This document shows, in pieces, positions 49,442 to 60,747 of a stretch of 64,000 nucleotides of DNA (positions within the stretch are counted from its first letter, which is position 1; each line of letters starts with the position of its first letter). The notes under the pieces are model-generated. The model saw only the letters and a program-made list of their open reading frames with translations, ran no database searches and was not told the DNA's origin. The DNA lies in contig NZ_AP023243.1 of NCBI RefSeq assembly GCF_016756495.1, positions 6,638,501 through 6,702,500 on the forward strand, in the 5' to 3' direction. The stretch is from Mesorhizobium sp. 113-3-3 (GTDB taxonomy: Bacteria > Pseudomonadota > Alphaproteobacteria > Rhizobiales > Rhizobiaceae). The position numbers were made by a program, and so were the translations under genes.

Positions 49442-50890
49442 ATGCCCTTCGAAGTGCGAGAAGCCACAGTACTCGATATGCAGGCCGCCATGGCGTCAGG
49501 ACAAATATCGTCTGCCGAGCTAGTGACTGCGCATATGGCGCGGATCGAGGCGTTCGATCAAAAGGGGCCGTGCCTAAACGCCATGATTTGCTTAAACCCT
49601 AACGCCGGTGAAGATGCAGTGACACGCGACGCTGAGCGACAGCGGGGGCATGTTCGAGGTCCCCTTCATGGAATCCCGGTTATCCTCAAGGACAACTACA
49701 CTACAAGAGAGATGCCGACTACGGCGGGGTCAGTTTCACTCGCAACTTTGCAGACTACCGATGATGCATTCCAGGTGAAGAAACTGCGAGACGCAGGAGC
49801 GATCATCCTTGGCAAGGCGAACATGGATGACCTGTCCAACGGTTCTGTATCCATGAGTTCGGTGCGGGGGCAGACCCTGAACCCCTACGATCTGCGGTTT
49901 GTTCCTGGCGGGTCGAGCGGCGGGAGCGCGGTCTCTGTAGCGGCCAGCTTTGCCCCAATCGCATTTGGGACCGATACAGGTATCTCAATTCGGCTCCCAG
50001 CCTCCGCCAATAACCTATTTGGGCTTCGTCCGACCAAGGGACTGTCGAGTATAACGGGAATTGTGCCAAGGTCTCGGACACACGATACTGCCGGACCGAT
50101 GGCCCGCAATGTAGCAGACCTGGCCATCGCGCTCGATGCTACCGTTGGATACGATCCAAAAGACCCCGCGACTAGGGCGGCGCCGAAAGGGTTGACGCCC
50201 AGGTTTTTGGCATCACTTAATACAGAAAGCCTGCGCTGTGCGAAGTTCGGACTGGTCAAGAATCTGCACGGAGCCGTAGCCTCCGAAGTGAGTGTGATAA
50301 TTGCCGCTGCAACCGAAACCTTGAGAAAAGCGGGTGCTTCGACGGTTGAATTAGAATTGCCGCTTGCGGACAGCCTGAATGAAGCTACTGTTTGGAACAT
50401 GGAGTTCAAGTTTGACCTCGCTGAATTCCTCGCTGGCATTCCAAGCGCCCCTGTTCAATGTCTGGCAGACATACTGGAGGGTGGCGAATATTACCTTCCT
50501 TTTGAAGAGGAGTTTCGCCTTTGTGAGACGAGCCTCAGCCTCGATACTGACACTTACCGTACGGCTCTTGCGGAGCAGGTTCGCATTCGCGCCGCCGTGG
50601 TCTCGAAGATGGACGAACTCCAAGTCGATGCTCTTGTATATCCGATCACGAGAGTTGGGCCGGTTGAGATCGGTAAGATACAGCCGGGCGACTGCAATGG
50701 TAACCTAAGCGCCGTCACGGGCTTGCCGGCCTTGGCTGTTCCGGCCGGGTTCAGCGCGACAGGGCTTCCGGTCGGCATGGAATGGTTGGGTAGACCATTC
50801 GCAGATGAGCTACTTGTGCAACTGGCCTACGGCTACGAGGTTGTTGCTCGTCCACGTCGCGTACCCAGTACGACGCCTGCCCTCTCATAG
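49442..50890 (+). CDS. Amidase-signature family protein
   Basis: A 482-residue amidase from MPFEVREATVLDMQAAMASGQISSAEL; upstream in-frame codons add unconserved sequence. The catalytic lysine is in HGIPVILKDNYTT, the cis-serine in VPGGSSGGSAVSVAA and the nucleophile serine in GTDTGISIRLPA. The usual glycine before that serine is isoleucine, which may disturb the oxyanion hole. The C-terminus has VTGLPALAVPAGF...LPVGMEWLGRPFADELL. The enzyme would hydrolyse an amide to acid and ammonia; the substrate is unknown. It follows the CocE-type gene by 254 bases, so peptide or amide breakdown together is plausible. Confidence 0.88.
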   Translation: MPFEVREATVLDMQAAMASGQISSAELVTAHMARIEAFDQKGPCLNAMICLNPNAGEDAVTRDAERQRGHVRGPLHGIPVILKDNYTTREMPTTAGSVSLATLQTTDDAFQVKKLRDAGAIILGKANMDDLSNGSVSMSSVRGQTLNPYDLRFVPGGSSGGSAVSVAASFAPIAFGTDTGISIRLPASANNLFGLRPTKGLSSITGIVPRSRTHDTAGPMARNVADLAIALDATVGYDPKDPATRAAPKGLTPRFLASLNTESLRCAKFGLVKNLHGAVASEVSVIIAAATETLRKAGASTVELELPLADSLNEATVWNMEFKFDLAEFLAGIPSAPVQCLADILEGGEYYLPFEEEFRLCETSLSLDTDTYRTALAEQVRIRAAVVSKMDELQVDALVYPITRVGPVEIGKIQPGDCNGNLSAVTGLPALAVPAGFSATGLPVGMEWLGRPFADELLVQLAYGYEVVARPRRVPSTTPALS

Positions 50891-50956
50891 ACTATTCACT
50901 TCCCAACTGCGGTCTAATCCACAATACTGGGCAAAAGGCTCATATACTCGCGGCTT

Positions 50957-51199
50957 GATGCGAAGTGACCTGAGACCCTGAACTTCCTCCAGATTTGGGT
51001 AGAGTGCGTCGATCACGGAGACGGACGATGCGACCATCACGGTTTACGGAAGAGCAGATCATCGGGATGCTGAAGGAGCAGGAGGCCGGCGCGAAGACGG
51101 CTGATGTCTGCCGCAAGCATGGCATCTCGGCAGCGACCTTCTACAAGTTCAAGGCCAAGTTCGGCGGGATGGAGGTGTCCGACGCCCGTCGCCTGAAGG
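50957..51199 (+). pseudogene. IS3-family OrfA remnant, cut by IS66
   Basis: After a likely IS end (TGAGACCCTGAACTTCC near 50968) an ATG at 51028 opens MRPSRFTEEQIIGMLKEQEA and HGISAATFYKFKAKFGGMEV, ending at DARRLK, where the IS66 end begins. This is the HTH of an IS3 (IS407-like) OrfA. The rest of the IS3 element is not in the window. Confidence 0.8.
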
Positions 51200-51281
51200 G
51201 TAAGCGGTGCACCAAGGCACCTTTCCCGAAGCCGCCTGATGCGTGTATGGCGGTCAGCCGTTAGTCGGGGCGGCGGGGCGA

Positions 51282-51881
51282 TCACTGCGGGTTATCATAA
51301 CGGGTAACATAGTGGAGTTCGCGAAGGGCGGGGACGACGAGGGCGATATCTTTGTATGCTTCGTGCTCGATGAAGTGCGCGGTCTCGGGCCCCTGCCTGG
51401 GTTTGCCGAGGACGGGCCGCCCCTTTTTGTCGACGCAATAGATCAGGATCGGCAGCAGCAGACCGTGGTTGGGGTTCTTGAGGTCGAGTAGCCGTTTCCA
51501 GCGTTTGATGTTGAGATTCATGGCCGCGTAGAACCCCTGGCACCACGGTCGGGGGTCGATGCCGCCGGGCTTGGTGGCGAATCGGGGCGCATAATCCTGG
51601 GGTCTGTCGAAGAGCGTCTCGTTGATCCGGTTGTGGATCCTGGCGAGGCTGGCAAACACTGCGTGATCGGTTGCAGAGCCTTTGGCCAGAACGTCGCGCG
51701 GCAACCCCATGAGCGGGCACATCCAGTCTTGCGGGTCCGGGTAGCGCGGCCCGGTGACCGCCGCCGTTACGAAGCCATCCAGCGCCGACATGGTCCGCAC
51801 CAGCGGGCGGGGGGCGGGCTTGACGGCCATCCAGGCATCGAGCGCCTCGTCCGACAGCGCCCTGTCATCGAGCGCGCTCAT
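51282..51881 (-). CDS. UPF0149/YecA-like passenger protein of IS66
   Basis: A protein of 199 residues with LSDEALDAWMAVKPAPR and MSALDGFVTAAVTGP (the UPF0149-type N-terminal helix pair), FASLARIHNRINETLFDRPQDYAPRF and PGGIDPRPWCQGFYAAMNLN. The start overlaps the tnpC stop by ATGA, so it is translated from the transposase message and belongs to the element. It lacks the C-terminal SEC-type cysteine motif of some YecA proteins. Its function is unknown; a helper role in IS66 biology is possible but unproven. Confidence 0.8.
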   Translation of the reverse strand: MSALDDRALSDEALDAWMAVKPAPRPLVRTMSALDGFVTAAVTGPRYPDPQDWMCPLMGLPRDVLAKGSATDHAVFASLARIHNRINETLFDRPQDYAPRFATKPGGIDPRPWCQGFYAAMNLNIKRWKRLLDLKNPNHGLLLPILIYCVDKKGRPVLGKPRQGPETAHFIEHEAYKDIALVVPALRELHYVTRYDNPQ

Positions 51882-52850
51882 GCCGCCAAGGGGAGCGGCA
51901 TCTCTTGGCGGCGCGCCCAGTTCCATGGCATCAGCTCGTCCCAGCGCGAGGCTGGCCAATCGTTTTGGATGCGCTCGGTGACATCGGCCATGTAGGCTTC
52001 GGCATCGACGCCGCAGAGCTTGCAGGTCTCGATGATGCTGAGCACGACCGCTGACCGCTCGGCCGCGGCGAAGCTGCCCGAGAAAAGCCAGTTGCGCCTG
52101 CCGACCGTAAATCCACGAATCGCGCGCTCCGCGATCAGGTTGTCGGGCTCGAGTTGGCCATCGTAGAGGAAGCGGTTGAACGCGCGCCATCGCTTGGCGC
52201 CGTAGGCGAAGGCCTTGGCAATATCGGCATGGCGCGACAAACCGTTGCCCTGGCGCATGAGCTGTCGTCGCAACGCGCGGACCAGTGGTCGGGTCCGCCT
52301 TCGTCGTGCGGTCAATCGCTCGGCGGGCGGGAGCCCCCGTATCTCTTCCTCGATCCGGTAGATCGCCTGGATACCAGCCATGGCCGTCGTGCTGAGCTCG
52401 GTCGGCTGGCTGTCGTGAACGTCGAATATCTTGCGACGCAGATGGGCCAGGCAGGCAGCTTCTCGAATGGCGCCGCCCTTGTAGATCTGGTTATAGCCGC
52501 TGAAACCGTCGGCCTGCAGCGTGCCGGCAAATCCGGCGAGCTCAGTCATCACGCTCTCGCCAGCGCGGCCCATGGTGGCGCGATACCAGGCAATCGGCGG
52601 CTCCTGCGAACCCGAGTTGCGGTCGTCGGCGACGTAAACCCAGAGCGCGCCCTTGTGTGTCTTGCCGTTGCCGGGCGCCAGGATCGGAAGCCGCGTGTCG
52701 TCGGTGTGGATCTTGGTGCGGGTACGGCCGATCTCACGGATGCGGTTGTAGATCGGATCGAGCAAGGCGGCGGCGTAGCCGGCGCTGCGCGCAAGCGTCG
52801 ATCGCTCGATATCGACGCCCTTGGCGGCCATCATCTGGGCCTGGCGGTAA
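51878..52850 (-). pseudogene. IS66 TnpC, C-terminal half (with UPF0149 passenger)
   Basis: It runs from SYRQAQMMAAKGVDIERSTLA through KIHTDDTRLPILAPGNGKTHKGALWVY, LQADGFSGYNQIY, ACLAHLRRKIFDVH, LIAERAIRGFTVGRRNWLFSG to the C-terminus DELMPWNWARRQEMPLPLAA. The N-terminal coiled coil and zinc-finger part are missing upstream, where the recombinase element begins. The reading frame is otherwise clean. Confidence 0.88.
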
Positions 52851-52941
52851 GATGTTGCGCACGGAATTATGCTGCGGAGGCTCCAGTTCTCCCTAAGTTC
52901 CAGGCGATTCCAGGGAATCTCCGCAACATAATTTTCTGAAG
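52848..52941 (+). repeat. Left 94-bp inverted repeat of the three-recombinase element
   Basis: It begins TAAGATGTTGCGCACGG and ends TTTTCTGAAG. The complement of 58816-58909 matches it at 93 of 94 positions. The outer few bases overlap the conserved SYRQAQ codons of both IS66 halves. Confidence 0.95.
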
Positions 52942-52989
52942 CACATCCGATGTCATGATCCAGGCGCCAACAACAAGGAGACCTGGATT

Positions 52990-54225
52990 ATGTTTGAGGT
53001 TCTTTTTAGCCGACCGCATGCGATCGCACGGTATCGTTCCGCTCCATTGCTCAGGGAGCGGCTCCTCTATCTTGCCCATTGCAAGCAAATCGGCATCAAG
53101 CTTGAGACGCTGTGCAAGATCGCCGCCTCCCAGCTGGACCTGGTGCGCATTCTCGATTTGCACGACAACGACAGCTCGATCTTGCTCAAGGTTGGGAAAG
53201 CTTTCCGGCTTTGGTCTCTACCCGTCGAATGCAAATCACGACCTCGCGCGCGTCGACGATTCTTCGGGTACGCTGAGCGATGGATGCGCTTTATGGGTTG
53301 GCTTGGGGAGCACGAGGCGACACGCCACTCCCATACGCGCGAGGTCACTATCTTCGCGGCGCGCATGTCTTCTGAACATGGATGGGCGGATACCACGGTC
53401 GAAGGATGTTGCCGGACGATCAATTGCTTTTTCGACTGGCTGGAAGGGAGAGGCGTCGATCTAGCGTCGGTCGGGATCGACATGATCGATCAGTTTGTCG
53501 CGCGCTATCACGCACGCGGCTGCAGTCGATCAACCATCCATCTCTATGCGCAACAACTGCGTGGATTCGTTCGGTTCGCCGGACAGCAGGGCTGGTGCAA
53601 GCCGGGCTTGGCCGATGGGATCATGCCGCCGCAACGCTATCCCGGCGAGACAATTCCGAAAGGGTTGAGCCGGGACGAGGTCATCCGCCTGCTCGCCACT
53701 ACTGAGGGCGACCGCCCTCATGATATGCGCGCCCGTGCCATCCTGATGCTGCTGATCACCTACGGTCTGCGCGCCGGTGAGGTTAGCGGCCTTCAACTCG
53801 GCGATTTCGACTGGGAGCAGGAGATGTTACGGGTGCGCTGCCCCAAGCCTGGACGTACGCATCTCTATCCGCTTTCACCAGGCGTGGGGCAGACGATCCT
53901 GCGTTACCTGCGCGAGGTTCGCCCCGCGCACCCCGACCGGAGGCTGTTCCTGACGATGAAGGCCCCGATCAGGCCGCTTAGCCGCGGAGTAATAAAGGGA
54001 ATCGTCTGTACCCGTCTCGATAGTCTTGGGGTCACCGGCAAACGCCGCGGTCCGCATGCGCTGCGCCATGCCGCCGCCCAACACCTCCTCGATCAAGGTT
54101 TGTCGATGAAAGCGGTCGGCGACTTTCTCGGCCATCGAAGCACCGCAGCTACCTCAATCTACGCAAAGGTGCAGCTCAATATTCTTCGCGAGGTTGCGAA
54201 GATTGATCTGGAGGGGCTGCTATGA
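52990..54225 (+). CDS. Tyrosine recombinase, first gene of the trio
   Basis: A 411-residue tyrosine recombinase. The N-terminal SAM-like binding domain (RRFFGYAERWMRFMGWLGEH; STIHLYAQQLRGFVRFA) precedes the catalytic domain with LITYGLRAGEVSGLQ (first Arg), GPHALRHAAAQHLLDQG (H-x-x-R), DFLGHRSTAATS (His) and IYAKV (Tyr). All catalytic residues are present. A GGAG site lies before the ATG. Its stop overlaps the start of the second recombinase gene (ATGA), so translation is coupled. Confidence 0.93.
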   Translation: MFEVLFSRPHAIARYRSAPLLRERLLYLAHCKQIGIKLETLCKIAASQLDLVRILDLHDNDSSILLKVGKAFRLWSLPVECKSRPRARRRFFGYAERWMRFMGWLGEHEATRHSHTREVTIFAARMSSEHGWADTTVEGCCRTINCFFDWLEGRGVDLASVGIDMIDQFVARYHARGCSRSTIHLYAQQLRGFVRFAGQQGWCKPGLADGIMPPQRYPGETIPKGLSRDEVIRLLATTEGDRPHDMRARAILMLLITYGLRAGEVSGLQLGDFDWEQEMLRVRCPKPGRTHLYPLSPGVGQTILRYLREVRPAHPDRRLFLTMKAPIRPLSRGVIKGIVCTRLDSLGVTGKRRGPHALRHAAAQHLLDQGLSMKAVGDFLGHRSTAATSIYAKVQLNILREVAKIDLEGLL

Positions 54226-54975
54226 TCCTCCGTGACGCGATCGACCACTATGTAGCGTGGCGGCGAGCCCATGGCGCCCGATTTTTTACCAGCGCAAACA
54301 CATTGTACCAATTTTGCAAGAGCGTTCCTGAGCACCGGCGCTGCGATGCTGTTACAGAAAGCGAGGTGCGACGGTTCCTCGCCGGAACTGGTCCGCTCAC
54401 CCGTTGGCGTGCTAACAAGTACGCTGCTCTCGCCGGATTTTACCGGTATGCGATCAGCCGCGGTTATGCCGCCCTGTCGCCGCTGCCGTCGGCGGACGAA
54501 GAGCCGAGAGACCCGCAATCGGCGCCGTCTTACATTTACTCTCGCGAAGAACTGGAGCGCCTGTTCGGCGCCATCGATATCAGCCGCAAGCGCGCCATTC
54601 GGCTCGATGCCGACACCTTCCGCACACTGCTGTTGATCCTGTACGGAGCTGGTCTGCGAACCAGCGAGGCGCTCCACCTGTCCATGAGCGACGTCGACTT
54701 TGCAGATGCCGTACTGACCGTACGGGACACCAAATTCTACAAAAGTCGCCTCGTTCCCGTCGCTCCGCAACTCGCCGGCGCGCTTAGTGCTTATGCCGAA
54801 CGACGTTCGGACCGTCCGCTGCCACAAGGGATGGCGTCCGCCTTCCTTGCAAACCGCGATGGAACACAGGTGAGGAAGCACAATGTCGATCATGCATTGA
54901 AACGGCTGCTCGAGACCACCGGAATCGATCGCAAGGATGACGGCCGGCGCGCCCCGTGTCTGCACGCCTTTCGAC
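54222..54975 (+). pseudogene. Tyrosine recombinase, second gene of the trio, 5' part
   Basis: It opens MILRDAIDHYVAWRRAHGARFF and runs through the binding domain into the catalytic domain: LLLILYGAGLRTSEALHLSMSDVDF (first Arg) and CLHAF, where the IS21 element is inserted directly before the H-x-x-R box. The remainder lies at 57625-57827 and is in frame when the insertion and one repeat are removed. Confidence 0.9.
54970..54975. repeat. Target-site duplication of IS21 type B (TTCGAC), left copy
   Basis: TTCGAC recurs at 57625-57630 beyond the right end of the element. Six bases can be matched here, against eight for the copy at 29 kb. Confidence 0.8.
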
Positions 54976-54997
54976 TGCGGCGCGGCAATCAACGTGA

Positions 54998-57495
<2,498 letters not shown>

Positions 57496-57624
57496 CGCGC
57501 CGCGACAATCAAACCGATAAAACCTCTTGCGCGCGACAATCAATGCCGAGATTATCACCATCGCCGCGACACCAGATTCTCATCCAGATTGTCGCGCGCT
57601 TCTCTCCCAGATTGTCGCGCTATA

Positions 57625-57827
57625 TTCGACACACCGCGGCCGTGCATCGGCTGACGTCCTGGTATCGCCAGGGCGCAGATGTGCAACGGCTGCTGCCGGC
57701 GCTCTCGACATATCTCGGCCACGCCAACTTGGACGACACAAGTGTCTACCTGTCCATGACGCCGGAGCTCCTACACGAGGCGTCGGTCTGCTTCGACCGC
57801 TACGTCAATGGAGGAGACCATGGGTGA
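57625..57827 (+). pseudogene. Tyrosine recombinase, second gene of the trio, 3' part
   Basis: It resumes RHTAAVHRLTSWYRQGADVQ (H-x-x-R box), then YLGHANLDDTSVYLSM with the His and the nucleophile Tyr, and ends FDRYVNGGDHG. The catalytic residues are all present on this piece, so the gene was functional before the IS21 insertion. Its last codons overlap the start of the third recombinase. Confidence 0.9.
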
Positions 57828-58815
57828 TCCCCGCACGCTCGGCCCCTGGCTCCGGCGCTTCCTGGCTGATTACATCGTCACTGAGCGCTGTCTCGCCCGC
57901 AACACGCAAAAGAGCTATCGCGACACCTTCACGCTGCTGCTGCCATTTATCAGCGCCAAGGTCCGCAAACCAGCGGACCGCCTAGATGTCGAGGATATCC
58001 ATCCATCACGCGTGCTGCACTTCCTTGCCCATCTTGAGGAGGACCGCGGCTGTTCGGTGCAGACCCGCAACCAACGCTTGACAGCGATCCGATCCTTCGC
58101 CCGCTTCGTCGCCAGCCGTGATCCCGCCCGTCTCGCCTGGTGTGCGCAGATCCGCTCCATTGCAACGAAGAAGGCTGCACCGCAGCCGATCTCGTGGATG
58201 ACCAGGAAGGAGATGGAGGCCCTGCTCGCGGTTCCCGACCGCCAGACGCTGCGGGGGCGGGCCGAACACGCCTTGTTGCTATTCCTCTACAACACCGGGG
58301 CGCGGGTCTCGGAGGCGACAAGACTGCAGGTCGACAATCTCCAGATCGGCCGACACCGCGACAAACATGCACTCGTCACCCTTTGCGGCAAGGGCGACAA
58401 AATCCGGCAATGCCCACTGTGGCCACGCACGGAAGAGGCGCTTGGCGAGCTCGTTCGAGGACGCGCAAACGGTGACCCCGTCTTCATCAGCCGCCATCGC
58501 AAGCGCTATACGCGGTTCGGTGTCTATCGGCTCGTCGAGCGATGCGCGGCGCGCGTACCAACGCTTGCCGCAAGAGCAATCACGCCGCACGTGATCCGTC
58601 ACACAAGCGCCTGTCATCTGCTGCAGGCAGGTGTCGACCTCAACACCATACGCGCATGGCTCGGACACGTCAGCCTTGAGACCACCAACATCTATGCCGA
58701 AATCGATCTCGAGATGAAGGCAAAAGCGATGGCGCTGTGCGATGCAGCGGCTTCGGGGCCAGACCGGCCTTGGAAGCAGGACAAGGGTGTAATGGCGTTC
58801 CTGAATGCAATTTGA
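57820..58815 (+). CDS. Tyrosine recombinase, third gene of the trio
   Basis: A 331-residue recombinase starting MGDPRTLGPWLRRFLADYIV after a GGAGGA site that lies inside the end of the second gene. The N-terminal binding domain includes RNTQKSYRDTFTLLLPFI. The catalytic domain has LFLYNTGARVSEATRLQ (first Arg), VIRHTSACHLLQAG (RH and following residues), WLGHVSLETTNIYAEID (His and Tyr). It is intact. The right inverted repeat begins on the base after its stop codon. Confidence 0.93.
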   Translation: MGDPRTLGPWLRRFLADYIVTERCLARNTQKSYRDTFTLLLPFISAKVRKPADRLDVEDIHPSRVLHFLAHLEEDRGCSVQTRNQRLTAIRSFARFVASRDPARLAWCAQIRSIATKKAAPQPISWMTRKEMEALLAVPDRQTLRGRAEHALLLFLYNTGARVSEATRLQVDNLQIGRHRDKHALVTLCGKGDKIRQCPLWPRTEEALGELVRGRANGDPVFISRHRKRYTRFGVYRLVERCAARVPTLAARAITPHVIRHTSACHLLQAGVDLNTIRAWLGHVSLETTNIYAEIDLEMKAKAMALCDAAASGPDRPWKQDKGVMAFLNAI

Positions 58816-58909
58816 CTTCAGAAAGTTATGTTGCGGAGATTCCCTGGAATCGCCTGGAACTTAGGGAGAACTGGAGCCTCCGCAGCATAATTCCGTGCGC
58901 AACATCTTA
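58816..58909 (-). repeat. Right 94-bp inverted repeat of the three-recombinase element
   Basis: The complement equals the left repeat (52848-52941) except for one T/C difference near the inner end. It starts directly after the third recombinase stop codon. Confidence 0.95.
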
Positions 58910-59825
58910 TCGGCAGGCTCAGATCATGAGCCGAAAGGGCATTGATCTCGACAGGTCCACGCTTGCCGATTGGGTCGGTCGGGCCGCCTTCGAATTGCGT
59001 CCTGTCTTTGATACGCTGATCTCCGACCTGAAGCGTTCGAGCAAGCTCTTCATGGACGAGACCCGTGCCCCCGTGCTTGATCCCGGCTCCCGTAAAACGA
59101 AGACCGGATACTTCTGGGCCTTGGCTCGTGATGATCGTCCATGGGGCGGTGGTGCGCCACCAGGCGTTGCCTTCACCTATGCGCCAGGTCGCGGGGGCAT
59201 TAATGCCGAACGGATATTGCAGGGCTTCTCGGGCATTCTGCAGGTCGATGGCTATGCCGGATACAACCGGCTGATTGCACGAGACCGGATTGGCGCGGAC
59301 ATTCGGCTTGCCTATTGTTGAGCCCATGCACGCCGCAAGCTGGTGGAGATCACCCGCAACGGAGCAGCACCGATTGCCGAGGACGGCGTCAAACGGATCG
59401 GCGAACTCTACCGGATCGAAGCCGAATTGCGCGGCCTTCATCCGGAGGCTCGCCTCGCCGGGCGACAGGAACGATCAGCCTCGCTGGTAGCCGAATTGGA
59501 AACATGGCTCGTTCATCACCGTGCCCGCGTCGCTGACGGCCGCATCGAAATCGACAACAACAGCGTCGAGCGAACCATCCGGCCGATAGCCCTCAATCGG
59601 AAGAATGCACTCTTCGCCGGCCATGACGCCGGAGCCGAAAACTGGGCCACCATCGCCTCGCTCGTTGAGACCTGCAAGCTCAATGCCGTTGATCCGCAGA
59701 CCTACCTGGCCGCCACGCTTACCGCCATCGTCCACGGCCACAAGCAGAGCCGGATTGATGAGCTGTTGCCTTGGAAATATCCCGCCTTACAAAGCAATCC
59801 CCATCCGTCACGGCAGCCAGCCTAA
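58910..59825 (+). pseudogene. IS66 TnpC, C-terminal half (second type)
   Basis: It continues from SYRQAQIMSRKGIDLDRSTLADWVG through LFMDETRAPVLDPGSRKTKTGYFW, LQVDGYAGYNRL and LAYC, a stop (TGA for the usual tryptophan codon near 59320), AHARRKLVE, EIDNNSVERTIRPIALNRKNALFAGHDAG and DELLPWKYP. It is clearly related to, but different from, the IS66 half at 51.9 kb. It is cut at the same codon, and the N-terminal half is missing. The IS66 end GTAGCGTCCG (complement) lies at 59827-59836. Confidence 0.88.
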
Positions 59826-59832
59826 TCGGACG

Positions 59833-60417
59833 CTACCGGATTGCAGTGATAGCTACCCACGAGGTTGCCCTGCTGTCGTAAGCTCCTCCCAACCAGGACT
59901 CCATCTCGACATTGCGCCATGGTGCGGCTTCGCGCCAGACTGCGATCAATTCGTCTGCGGAAAGATAGTTGTAGTAACGGCCGAGAGCATCTGTGCCTTC
60001 ACGGACTCCGGTTTTGAAGCTGGCCCAAGCGGCTCCGCCATGTGTCAAAGCTCGGTAGACTTTCTCGATTATTCCCTGGAGATTGGGTCTAGGGACATGG
60101 GTCAGAGATGCGCAGGCGTAGATACCGTCATAAGCGTCAATGGCATCAAGCTCGTCAAAGAGCATCGTTCTGACTGGCCGACCTAGTCGGCGCGTGGCTA
60201 TTGCCGCGAGTTCCGAAGAGCCATCGGTGGCATCCAAGTCGAAGCCGCCTTTGATAATCGCGGCGGCATCAACGCCTCCGCCAGCTCCTAATTCCAGTAC
60301 TTTGCCCGCTGCCTTGCAGCGTTGCAGAAAGGGAAACAGTCTAGGATTCGGTCCACGCTCACGGGCAGCGTAATCATCTGCATTGTCGTTGTAAAAACTT
60401 ACCGTTCCGTTGGTCAT
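59833..60417 (-). CDS. Class I SAM-dependent methyltransferase (third, unrelated subtype)
   Basis: A 194-residue methyltransferase with motif I VLELGAGGGVDAAAIIKGG, the acidic residue in LDATDGSSELAAIA, DGIYACASLTHVPR (motif IV region) and GGAAWASFKTG. It is not closely related to the pair at 20 and 24 kb. Its stop codon (TAG) is formed by the tip of the adjoining IS66 end, so the native C-terminus may have been trimmed by a few residues. The substrate is unknown. Confidence 0.85.
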   Translation of the reverse strand: MTNGTVSFYNDNADDYAARERGPNPRLFPFLQRCKAAGKVLELGAGGGVDAAAIIKGGFDLDATDGSSELAAIATRRLGRPVRTMLFDELDAIDAYDGIYACASLTHVPRPNLQGIIEKVYRALTHGGAAWASFKTGVREGTDALGRYYNYLSADELIAVWREAAPWRNVEMESWLGGAYDSRATSWVAITAIR

Positions 60418-60747
60418 CGAATGCGGGCCTGTCCTAACTCGATCTCGCTCTCAATGACGGTAACCATGAAGGCGTGACGACCGCAATTGTGCACAACTGC
60501 AGTGTCCACCAAGGCTATTACTCATCGACAACAAATCCATAATTTTATCTCCAGGTGCCAGCGGAGTACCGCTTACTGCGGATTCCGACGTGAAGCCGGC
60601 CGCCATTCCGATCAAACACCGGCCACCATTCCGGTATGAAGCCGGCCACCATTCCAACCAAAGACCGGCCGGTTTTCGGCACTGAAGATTACCTCCTGGG
60701 TCAGCAACTTTGGCATCAATTACCTCGCGATGAACGAGGACATTTTG

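Larger units (their letters stand above)
51200..52850 (-). mobile_element. IS66-family element, left part, cut by the three-recombinase element
   Basis: It starts with the typical IS66 end GTAAGCGGTGCACC inside the IS3 OrfA gene. It contains a UPF0149-type passenger gene and the C-terminal half of TnpC. At about 52848 the transposase gene is broken by the inverted repeat of the recombinase element. The other half is not found on the far side. Confidence 0.85.

Noticed and set aside
51282..52190. UPF0149 gene starting far upstream at 52190
   Set aside because: The longer reading overlaps tnpC in another frame and lacks family sequence; the ATGA start at 51881 fits both the family and coupling.
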